Positions 31,378-38,325 of a DNA stretch of 38,325 nucleotides are shown here, one piece after another (within the stretch, counting starts at the first letter, position 1; every line of letters begins with the position of its first letter). Below the pieces are notes generated by a model. It did no database searches, was not told where the DNA came from, and saw only the letters and a list, made by a program, of their open reading frames with translations. Where the stretch lies: assembly GCA_945903465.1 (NCBI GenBank), contig CAMDOF010000063.1, positions 1 through 38,325 on the forward strand, given 5' to 3'. The stretch is from Opitutus sp. GAS368 (GTDB taxonomy: Bacteria > Verrucomicrobiota > Verrucomicrobiia > Opitutales > Opitutaceae). The position numbers were made by a program, and so were the translations under genes.

Positions 31378-34300
31378 GTCCTTCACGCGTCTTCATTTTA
31401 CGGCCAGTGGCGACCAGTTTGCTGATGGTCGCGCTGCTGCTGACGGGGATCATGGCCTACCGGCTCCTGCCAGTGGCGGCACTGCCGCAGGTCGAATACC
31501 CCACGATTCAGGTTTTTACATTTTACCCGGGCTCCAGCCCTAACGTGACGGCGAGTGCGATCACTGCTCCGCTGGAACGGCGCTTCGGGCAGATTCCGGG
31601 GGTGAATCAGTTATCATCGACGAGCTCGGGGGGGGCGTCAGTGATCACGCTGCAGTTTTCGCTCGAAGTTTCGATGGGGGTAGCTGAGCAGGAGGTCCAA
31701 GCCGCCATCAATGCAGCGTCCAATCTCTTGCCAAATGACCTGCCCGCACCCCCCATTTATCGCAAAGTCAACCCTGCGGATACGCCCATTCTTACTCTCG
31801 CGGTAACGTCGGGCAGCATGCCGCTGCCCCAAGTGTACGATTTAGTGGATACGCGCATCGCTCAGAAACTGGCGCAGATTCCCGGCGTGGGTATGGTGAG
31901 TCTCGCGGGCGGGCAGCGGCCCGCTGTGCGGGTGCAGATTAACCCCGGCGAACTCGCGCAGCGCGGTCTCAGCTTGGCGGATGTACGTTCCGCGATTGGC
32001 GCGGCCAGTGTTAACGGGCCCAAAGGAAGTCTCGACGGTCCGGTGCGCACCGTCCTCATGGATGCGAACGACCAGCTACGTTCCGTAGACGAATATCGCA
32101 ACTTGGTCATCGCTTGGCGTGATGGTTCGCCGCTCCGGCTGGGCGATGTCGCGCGGATCGAGAATGCCGCTGAGGATCGCCGGCTTTCGGCTTGGGCGGA
32201 TAATTTGCCGGCCGTTCTGGTCAACGTTCAGCGTCAATCGGGTGCCAACGTGATTGAAGTGGTGGACCGGGTGCAGGCGCTCCTCCCGCAACTTTCCGCC
32301 AATCTGCCGGCGGCGGTAGAAATGACGTTGCTGACCGATCGTACGCAAAGCATCCGAGCCTCGATCCGCTCCGTGCAGCACGAGTTGATTTTCGCGGTCG
32401 GACTGGTCGTTTTTGTGACGTTTCTTTTTCTGCGTAATTTCGCGGCGACGATTATTCCCAGTATTGCCGTGCCGCTCTCGCTCGTGGGTACGTTTGGGGT
32501 GATGTATTTGGCGGGCTTTTCGCTGAATATTTTGACGCTGATGGCGCTGACGATTGCGACGGGTTTTGTCGTCGACGATGCGATCGTGATGCTGGAAAAT
32601 ATTGCGCGGTATCGCGAGCAAGGGATCCCCCCGATGGAGGCGGCGTTGAAGGGAGCCGCGCAGATTGGATTCACGCTCGTCTCGCTGACTCTCTCGCTGA
32701 TCGCCGTACTGATTCCACTGCTGTTTATGGGCGATGTGGTGGGGCGGCTCTTCCATGAGTTTGCGATCACCCTAGCGGTGTCGATTTTGATTTCACTCGT
32801 GGTTTCTTTGACCCTCACTCCGATGATGTGCGCGCGGATGCTGTCCTCGGCGCCCGGGCATCACGAGTCGCGACCGAGTATGCTCGACGCGGTGATTAAG
32901 CGCTATGGCATTTGGCTGGACTGGGTGCTGCGGCACCAAGGGCTGACGTTGTTAGTCACGTTGGGAACGCTTGCCCTCACGGTCTGGCTCTACGTTTTGG
33001 TACCCAAAGGGTTTTTCCCCTTGCAGGATAATGCTGCGATTCAGGCGGTGACGGAGGCGCCCCAGTCGATCTCTTTTCCGGCGATGGCGGAGAGGCAGCA
33101 GGCGCTGGCGGCCAAAATTCTCGCCGATCCGGCGGTGCTGACGTTATCGTCGTTCATCGGCGTGGATGGGACCAATACGACCCTCAATAGCGGGCGCATG
33201 TTGATCAATCTCAAGCCTCACTCCGATCGTCTCGAGTCCGCCTCGGCGATTATCGAGCGACTGAGAGAGAGCACGCGCGAGGTCGCGGGGATCACGTTGT
33301 ACCTGCAACCGGTGCAGGAACTCACCATTGAGGACCGCGTGAGCCGGACGCAGTTTCAGTTTACGCTGACGTGCCCTGACGAAACCCTATTGCACGAGTG
33401 GGTTGTGAAGTTGGTCGGCGAGCTGCAGCGCTTGACCGTGCTGGAGGACGTGGCGAGCGATCTGCAAAATCAAGGTCTCCAGGCTTATCTCGAGATTGAT
33501 CGCGATGCGGCGAGTCGCCTGGGTGTGACGATCGCAGATATTGATGATGCGCTCTACAGTGCGTTTGGTCAGCGGCAGGTTTCCACGTTGTTTACGCAGG
33601 CGAGCCAGTATCGGGTCGTGCTGGAAGTAGATCCCCAGTTGGCGGTGGGGCCAGCTGGGCTGATGAATATTTTCGTCCGCAGCCGGACGGGTAAGCCTGT
33701 GCCGCTTTCGAGCGTGGCGCGCGTGAGTGAGCGACCGACGGCATTGCTCATCAGCCATGTCGGCCAGTTCCCAGCGGTGACGATCTCTTTTAATCTGGGC
33801 AAGGGCGCCTCGCTCGGTGATGCCGTTTCGGCGATTGAGCGCGTGGCGAAAGAAGCGGAATTACCGGCGGCCATTGAGATGCGTTTTCAAGGAGCGGCGC
33901 AGGCTTTCCGGTCCTCCCTCGCCAGTACCTTGTTGCTGATTTTAGCGGCGGTCGTTACGATGTATATTGTGCTGGGGATTTTATACGAAAGTATTATCCA
34001 TCCGATTACGATTCTCTCCACGCTGCCCTCGGCGACTGTCGGGGCTTTGCTGGCTCTATGGCTGACGGGACGCCCGCTTGATATGATTGCGATTATCGGG
34101 ATTATTCTGCTCATCGGTTTGGTGAAGAAAAACGGCATTATGATGGTGGACTTTGCCCTTGAGGCGGCGCGGCAGGAAGGATTGGCCCCGCGCGAGGCGA
34201 TCCACCAAGCGGCGTTGTTGCGCTTTAGGCCGATTCTTATGACCACGCTGGCGGCGCTTTTTGGGGCTTTGCCCTTGATGCTCTCCTCAGGCTCGGGGGC

Positions 34301-34469
34301 GGAGCTACGACAACCGCTGGGGTTGGTGATGGTCGGCGGCCTGCTGGTGAGCCAAGTGTTGACCCTTTTTACGACGCCGGTTGTGTACCTCTTCTTCGAC
34401 CGCTTGGGGCAACGGGTAAAAACAAAGTCACGACGGGTCGCGAGTGGTAAATGGGAGGGCGCGCGGTGA
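31374..34469 (+). CDS. mdtB: RND multidrug efflux pump subunit, MdtB type
   Basis: This 1031-aa proton-driven pump has the [20 protein letters not shown] first helix, and close MdtB-like runs such as [17 protein letters not shown] and [17 protein letters not shown]. The proton-relay pair lies in [14 protein letters not shown], the lysine of the relay in [13 protein letters not shown], and GFFPLQDN is in the periplasmic porter region. Twelve helices with two large periplasmic loops are expected. In E. coli MdtB pairs with MdtC to export bile salts and other compounds, as a 2:1 MdtB:MdtC trimer. The gene overlaps mdtA by four bases; mdtC follows after 142 bp. Confidence 0.95.
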   Translation: MSPSRVFILRPVATSLLMVALLLTGIMAYRLLPVAALPQVEYPTIQVFTFYPGSSPNVTASAITAPLERRFGQIPGVNQLSSTSSGGASVITLQFSLEVSMGVAEQEVQAAINAASNLLPNDLPAPPIYRKVNPADTPILTLAVTSGSMPLPQVYDLVDTRIAQKLAQIPGVGMVSLAGGQRPAVRVQINPGELAQRGLSLADVRSAIGAASVNGPKGSLDGPVRTVLMDANDQLRSVDEYRNLVIAWRDGSPLRLGDVARIENAAEDRRLSAWADNLPAVLVNVQRQSGANVIEVVDRVQALLPQLSANLPAAVEMTLLTDRTQSIRASIRSVQHELIFAVGLVVFVTFLFLRNFAATIIPSIAVPLSLVGTFGVMYLAGFSLNILTLMALTIATGFVVDDAIVMLENIARYREQGIPPMEAALKGAAQIGFTLVSLTLSLIAVLIPLLFMGDVVGRLFHEFAITLAVSILISLVVSLTLTPMMCARMLSSAPGHHESRPSMLDAVIKRYGIWLDWVLRHQGLTLLVTLGTLALTVWLYVLVPKGFFPLQDNAAIQAVTEAPQSISFPAMAERQQALAAKILADPAVLTLSSFIGVDGTNTTLNSGRMLINLKPHSDRLESASAIIERLRESTREVAGITLYLQPVQELTIEDRVSRTQFQFTLTCPDETLLHEWVVKLVGELQRLTVLEDVASDLQNQGLQAYLEIDRDAASRLGVTIADIDDALYSAFGQRQVSTLFTQASQYRVVLEVDPQLAVGPAGLMNIFVRSRTGKPVPLSSVARVSERPTALLISHVGQFPAVTISFNLGKGASLGDAVSAIERVAKEAELPAAIEMRFQGAAQAFRSSLASTLLLILAAVVTMYIVLGILYESIIHPITILSTLPSATVGALLALWLTGRPLDMIAIIGIILLIGLVKKNGIMMVDFALEAARQEGLAPREAIHQAALLRFRPILMTTLAALFGALPLMLSSGSGAELRQPLGLVMVGGLLVSQVLTLFTTPVVYLFFDRLGQRVKTKSRRVASGKWEGAR

Positions 34470-34611
34470 GGCCCCGGGGTTGGACTGGAACGGTCCGGAG
34501 ATTGGCCGCGGCGATGACTCGGGCGAGGGCGCGTACCGGCGTGACCGGCGCTGGGGCAAGCGGTGCGGGGGATGATGACCGCGACTTGCTCACCGCGGTC
34601 CGGAGCTGCCG

Positions 34612-37600
34612 ATGAATCTTTCACGCCCTTTTGTCCGCCGTCCGGTGGCGAGTTCTCTAATTGCGGTCGCACTCGTCCTGGTAGGCGCGCTCGCTTATGC
34701 GCTCTTACCAGTCTCACCTTTGCCCCAAGTGGATTTCCCCTCCATTCGGGTGAGCGCGTCTTTGCCGGGCGCGGGGCCGGAGACGATTGCGGCGAGCGTG
34801 GCCGCCCCTTTGGAGAGGGCGCTCGGCAGTATTGCAGGAGTGACGTCGATTTATTCCGAGAGCCGCCAAGGATCGACGAGCGTGACGCTGGAGTTCGCCA
34901 TTGGTCGTCAGATTGATTCGGCGGCGCGTGACGTCCAGGCGGCAATTAATGCGGCCCGCGGTCAATTGCCGGCGGGCATGCCAGGTAGCCCCACGTTTCG
35001 GAAATCGAATCCCTCGCAGGCGCCAATCATGGCGTTGGCATTAAGCTCGCCCAACCTTGCTCCGGGGGCGCTCTACGATCTCTCCGCGACAATCTTGGCG
35101 CAAAAAATTTCGCAGATTTCCGGCGTGGGGGAGGTGGCGGTAGGTGGGAGCTCATTGCCGGCGGTGCGGGTGCAGTTGAATCCGCACGCGCTTTCCCACC
35201 ACGGGATCGCCCTCGATGAAGTTCGCCGGGCCATCAGTAATACCAATTCTTTGAAGCCGCGCGGGATCGTGGAGTCGGGCGATCGTCAGTGGGAAGTGGC
35301 GGTCAGCAGTCAATTGCGGAAAGCGGATGAATATCTGCCGCTGGTGATCCGCTACCGAGACGGGGCGCCGGTCCGCTTGGGGGATGTGGCCAAAGTGACT
35401 GACTCCGTGGAAGACCGGTACAGTAGCGGCTTTCACAACGACAAACCAGCGGTGCTGCTTTACATCAGCCGGCAACCTGGTGCCAATATTATTGCGACGA
35501 TCGACGCTATCAATCGCCAGTTGCCGGGATTGCGGGCGCTCCTGCCGGCCGACGCCGGTTTGGCGGTGGTGATGGATCGTTCGCCCGGCATTCGCGCCAC
35601 GCTCCGCGAGTCGCAGAAGACCCTTCTGATCGCATCAGGGCTCGTGATGCTCGTGGTGTTCCTCTTTTTGGGAAGTTTCCGGGCGGCGCTGATCCCGTGC
35701 TTGGCCATTCCCGTTTCGATCGTTGGGACCTTCGCGATCATGTACCTGTACGGTTTCTCCCTTAATAATTTGTCATTGATGGCCCTCATTGTTGCCGCGG
35801 GCTTGGTGGTAGATGACGCCATCGTTGTGCTCGAAAATATTTCGCGTCACATCGAGCGTGGACTTTCCCCTTTTCGCGCGGCGATGCGCGGATCAGAGGA
35901 GGTTGGGTTTACGCTTATGGCGATGAATTTATCGCTCGTCGCGGTCTTCATTTCGATCTTGTTCATGGGAGGAATTGTCGAGCGACTTTTTCGTGAATTC
36001 TCGATTACGCTGGCGGCGGCGATCCTCGTCTCCCTCGCCGTGTCGCTAACGTTAACGCCGAGTTTGTGCGCGCGAATTCTCAGTGGGAAAAACGCCCGCG
36101 CGCCCTCGCGTTTTCGCCAGCTGACGGAGCAGGTTTTTGGGTTGGTGAAACGAGCTTACGGGGAGGCCCTCAGCTGGGTGCTCCGGAACTCCGCGCTCAT
36201 GCTGATCGTGATGGTTGGTACGATCGCGCTGAATGTTACGCTCTACATCCGCATTCCCAAGGGCTTTTTGCCTCCCCAAGATACGGGGCAACTGTCAGGA
36301 TTTGCCCGAGGGGATGATTCTTTCTCGTACCAGGTGATGCAGCCGAAAATTGAGGTTTATCGTCGCCTCGTGATGGCGGATCCGGCGGTGCAGGACGTGA
36401 TCGGCGCTTCCGGTGGGACTAGCGGCCTCCAGAACTCGCGCATGACGATTCGGTTGAAGCCCTTGGCGGAGCGCAAAGTATCCGCGACAGATGTGGTTAA
36501 TCGGATGCGGGCGGAGGCGCCCGCGGTCGCTGGCGGGGTTTTTTATTCTTACGTGGATCAGGACTTGGAAACGCCGCGCACCTCGAGTGCGGGGACCTCT
36601 TATCTCACCCTGCTGGCGAGTGAACTGTCGTTGCTGAAAACCTGGGCCCCCAAGGTCGCTGTCGCGATGCAGGATTTACCCGAGCTGGTCGATGTGGACA
36701 CGATTTCCGATAATGGTTCGCAGCGAGTCATGTTGAGGGTCGATCGGGAGGCCGCGCGGCGCTTGGGCGTGGACATGCAGATGGTTTCGCAAGTGCTGAA
36801 TAGCTCGTTTAGCCAGAGACAGATCGCCACCCTCTACGATCGCTTAAATCAGTATCGCGTCATCATGGAGCTTGAGCCGCAATATACGGCGGACGCCACA
36901 GTGCTGGATAAAGTCCAAGTGATTGCCGCTGACGGGTCGCAGGTGCCGCTGGCCGCCTTCACGAGCTTTGAGTACTCGATGAGTGACGACCGGGTGCGGC
37001 ACCGCAGCCAGTTCGCATCTAATTATATCGGTTTCGGGCTGGCTCCGGACGTTTCAAATGAGCAGGCGCTGGAGGCGATTCAGCGAGCCATGGCGAGGAT
37101 AATGTTGCCGACGGATATTCAAACTTCAGTCGGGGGGAGCTCGCACAGTTTCCAGAAAAGTATGCAGGCGCAACCGCTGCTTATTCTTGGCGTGCTGGTC
37201 GCCGTTTATCTGGTGCTCGGGGTTTTGTACGAAAGCTTGATTCATCCGCTCACGATTATTTCCACGCTGCCCTCCGCTGGCCTCGGGGCGCTTTTGGCGC
37301 TATGGATGACTGGTACCGAGTTCTCGTTGATCGCGTTGCTCGGGCTCTTTTTGCTGATTGGAATCGTGATGAAAAACGCCATTTTGATGATCGATTTTGC
37401 GATCGCGACCGAACGGCGAGAGGGCGTCGCGCCGCGGGTCGCGATCTTCGAAGCGGCCCAGTTGCGGTTGCGGCCAATTTTAATGACGAATTTTGCAGCC
37501 TTGCTTGGTGCTTTACCTTTGGTCCTGGCGAGTGGCGAGGGTGTTGAAATGCGTCGACCGTTGGGCATCGCGATCGTGGGCGGATTAGCGGTGAGTCAAC

Positions 37601-37761
37601 TGCTCACGTTGTTTACAGTACCGGTGGTTTACCTGTGGCTGGATGGCCTGCGCCTGCGATTTAAAAGAGGCAGCCGGGGGACCCGGGGCAACGAACCGGT
37701 GGTAATCACTGATTCGTCGCGAAACGCTCACGCACCGTTGCGGGCTGAAGCAACGCACTGA
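34612..37761 (+). CDS. mdtC: RND multidrug efflux pump subunit, MdtC type
   Basis: This 1049-aa paralogue of the preceding pump is closer to MdtC. Shared segments are [60 protein letters not shown] and the helix 4 pair GLVVDDAIVVLENIS. The relay lysine lies in GIVMKNAILMIDFA, and FLPPQDTG is a porter segment. The ATG at 34612 starts directly at NLSRPFVRRPVAS, as expected for the family. An mdtABC-like three-gene set usually also needs a TolC-type outer membrane factor, which is not found here; the sequence after the stop is repeat and transposon debris. Substrate range is unknown. Confidence 0.95.
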   Translation: MNLSRPFVRRPVASSLIAVALVLVGALAYALLPVSPLPQVDFPSIRVSASLPGAGPETIAASVAAPLERALGSIAGVTSIYSESRQGSTSVTLEFAIGRQIDSAARDVQAAINAARGQLPAGMPGSPTFRKSNPSQAPIMALALSSPNLAPGALYDLSATILAQKISQISGVGEVAVGGSSLPAVRVQLNPHALSHHGIALDEVRRAISNTNSLKPRGIVESGDRQWEVAVSSQLRKADEYLPLVIRYRDGAPVRLGDVAKVTDSVEDRYSSGFHNDKPAVLLYISRQPGANIIATIDAINRQLPGLRALLPADAGLAVVMDRSPGIRATLRESQKTLLIASGLVMLVVFLFLGSFRAALIPCLAIPVSIVGTFAIMYLYGFSLNNLSLMALIVAAGLVVDDAIVVLENISRHIERGLSPFRAAMRGSEEVGFTLMAMNLSLVAVFISILFMGGIVERLFREFSITLAAAILVSLAVSLTLTPSLCARILSGKNARAPSRFRQLTEQVFGLVKRAYGEALSWVLRNSALMLIVMVGTIALNVTLYIRIPKGFLPPQDTGQLSGFARGDDSFSYQVMQPKIEVYRRLVMADPAVQDVIGASGGTSGLQNSRMTIRLKPLAERKVSATDVVNRMRAEAPAVAGGVFYSYVDQDLETPRTSSAGTSYLTLLASELSLLKTWAPKVAVAMQDLPELVDVDTISDNGSQRVMLRVDREAARRLGVDMQMVSQVLNSSFSQRQIATLYDRLNQYRVIMELEPQYTADATVLDKVQVIAADGSQVPLAAFTSFEYSMSDDRVRHRSQFASNYIGFGLAPDVSNEQALEAIQRAMARIMLPTDIQTSVGGSSHSFQKSMQAQPLLILGVLVAVYLVLGVLYESLIHPLTIISTLPSAGLGALLALWMTGTEFSLIALLGLFLLIGIVMKNAILMIDFAIATERREGVAPRVAIFEAAQLRLRPILMTNFAALLGALPLVLASGEGVEMRRPLGIAIVGGLAVSQLLTLFTVPVVYLWLDGLRLRFKRGSRGTRGNEPVVITDSSRNAHAPLRAEATH

Positions 37762-38004
37762 GTGGGGCCTGGTGAGGCTGTTTTGCAGTAGCTTCGCTGG
37801 TGGCGATGCGCCTGACCGCCACGTGTAGGTAAGCGGAGGGTATCCGCCGTTCTCTTTGGGCGCTTCGCGGAGAAACGGATTGTATCCAGAAAGCAACTGC
37901 GGTCGGTAATCTTGACGCCGTCCAAGTTGGGAGCTCTTGCCAGAAGGGTGCGGTCGACCCTATCCCGGCGGTTTCTCAGGTCGCTTCGGAGATGCGCGCG
38001 TACT

Positions 38005-38180
38005 GCCGCGCGCGAATAGGGCGATGCTCTTGTCGGCAAAGCCGTTAAAACGCCTCGCGTGCTGACCGATGAGCTGTAGATCGAAGAATCCTTCGCGATC
38101 ACGGGGCACTTCACTTCACTGCGCCGCGCGGCGTCGCTGGTTAGAACGCTCTTGCCGCGGTTGCGTGTAGCTTCGGCTGT
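38005..38180 (-). pseudogene. Broken IS256-family transposase remnant
   Basis: One minus-strand frame (38112 down to 38005) reads EVPRDREGFFDLQLIGQHAR and continues RFNGFADKSIALFARG. This matches the conserved N-terminal part of IS256/Mutator-like transposases (EVPRDR-x-G-x-F-x-P-Q-L, then DDKI-x-LYARGM). Just upstream, in a different frame, RNRGKSVLTSD (about 38160 to 38125) matches the NSRNG-x-S-x-KTVLT segment that normally precedes it. So at least one frameshift separates the two, and a stop follows 14 codons after ARG. The DDE catalytic domain was not found. This is a dead fragment left by an old insertion. Confidence 0.75.
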
Positions 38181-38295
38181 TCTGCGTCGGGCTATTCCCT
38201 GAAAACGGATGCCGTTTTTTTCTCAATGATGGCGGCCGTGATCCCATAATCTCCGGGCCAAGCGTGGTGCAAAATAGATTCATGCTTTCTCCGAC

Positions 38296-38325
38296 CTCTG
38301 CGTGGTGTCCCGTCTCTGCGGTGCA
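38296..38325. repeat. Start of a CTCTGCG-type degenerate tandem repeat
   Basis: CTCTGCG occurs at 38296-38302 and again at 38314-38320, an 18-bp period, with a weaker copy (CTTTCTCCG) just before. The reverse strand reads as CGCAGAG units, a type of intergenic tandem repeat common in Verrucomicrobiota and Planctomycetota genomes (recalled, not searched). The window ends inside it, so its full length is unknown. Confidence 0.4.

Larger units (their letters stand above)
37762..38325. other. Gene-poor right edge with transposon and repeat debris
   Basis: After mdtC no intact gene is visible up to the window edge. The region holds a GTGGCG/CGCCAC hairpin near 37799-37822, the IS256-type remnant described separately, a weak A/T-flanked hairpin AAAACGG-ATG-CCGTTTT at 38202-38218 followed by T residues, and a short CTCTGCG repeat at the end. 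Open frames on the minus strand at 37728-38114 and 37585-37896 are shadows or decayed pieces. The outer membrane factor that could complete the efflux pump is not here. Confidence 0.6.

Overview
The window looks like a chromosomal segment from a high-GC Gram-negative bacterium of the Verrucomicrobiota, most likely family Opitutaceae. The evidence is two TonB-dependent receptors, one with the 'LSPFEV...GYAASSALAGTRT' N-terminus that I associate with Opitutaceae receptors. There are also several PQQ-like beta-propeller proteins opening with W-x-x-W-R/G-G-P-type motifs, an LpxA (so a lipid A outer membrane), and RND efflux pumps. The taxonomic call is inference from protein style, not from a marker gene.

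Region 1 (244-20985, minus strand) is the most interesting part. It holds fourteen consecutive genes on one strand with gaps of about 106 bp or less and several translational overlaps (TGATG, ATGA, GTGA), so it reads as one long operon. In transcription order: TonB-dependent receptor; two exported PQQ-like beta-propeller proteins; a LuxE/PaaK-family acyl-activating enzyme; a LuxC-family acyl-CoA reductase; an iron-type alcohol dehydrogenase; a probable PQQ-like lipoprotein; a HemN/HemW-like radical SAM protein; a chorismate-lyase-like (UbiC-type) protein; a family 4 glycosyltransferase; a hotdog thioesterase of the 4-hydroxybenzoyl-CoA type; a small five-helix DMT-like membrane protein; a second PaaK-like CoA ligase; and a LolD/MacB-type ABC ATPase with a large FtsX-type permease. 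A coherent but unproven reading is that chorismate gives 4-hydroxybenzoate, which is activated, reduced to an aldehyde and alcohol, possibly modified and glycosylated, then exported, with outer-membrane uptake or sensing. No ketosynthase, acyl carrier protein or NRPS is present in the window.

Region 2 (20986-26253) has a 730-bp divergent intergenic region, a plus-strand PQQ-like exported protein, and a convergent large TonB-dependent receptor.

Region 3 (26254-29881, plus strand) is a housekeeping cluster: aroB, a conserved-looking unknown with a weak nuclease-fold resemblance, lpxA and pdxA, followed by a good intrinsic terminator at 30002-30041.

Region 4 (30139-37761, plus strand) is an mdtABC-type RND efflux operon (adaptor plus two different RND pumps) with no outer membrane factor in view.

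The edges carry repeat and mobile-element debris: a pair of inverted REP-like palindromes at 83-133, just downstream of the long operon, and a broken IS256-family transposase remnant plus a CTCTGCG-type repeat at 38005-38325. No transcriptional regulator, tRNA, rRNA or CRISPR array was seen.
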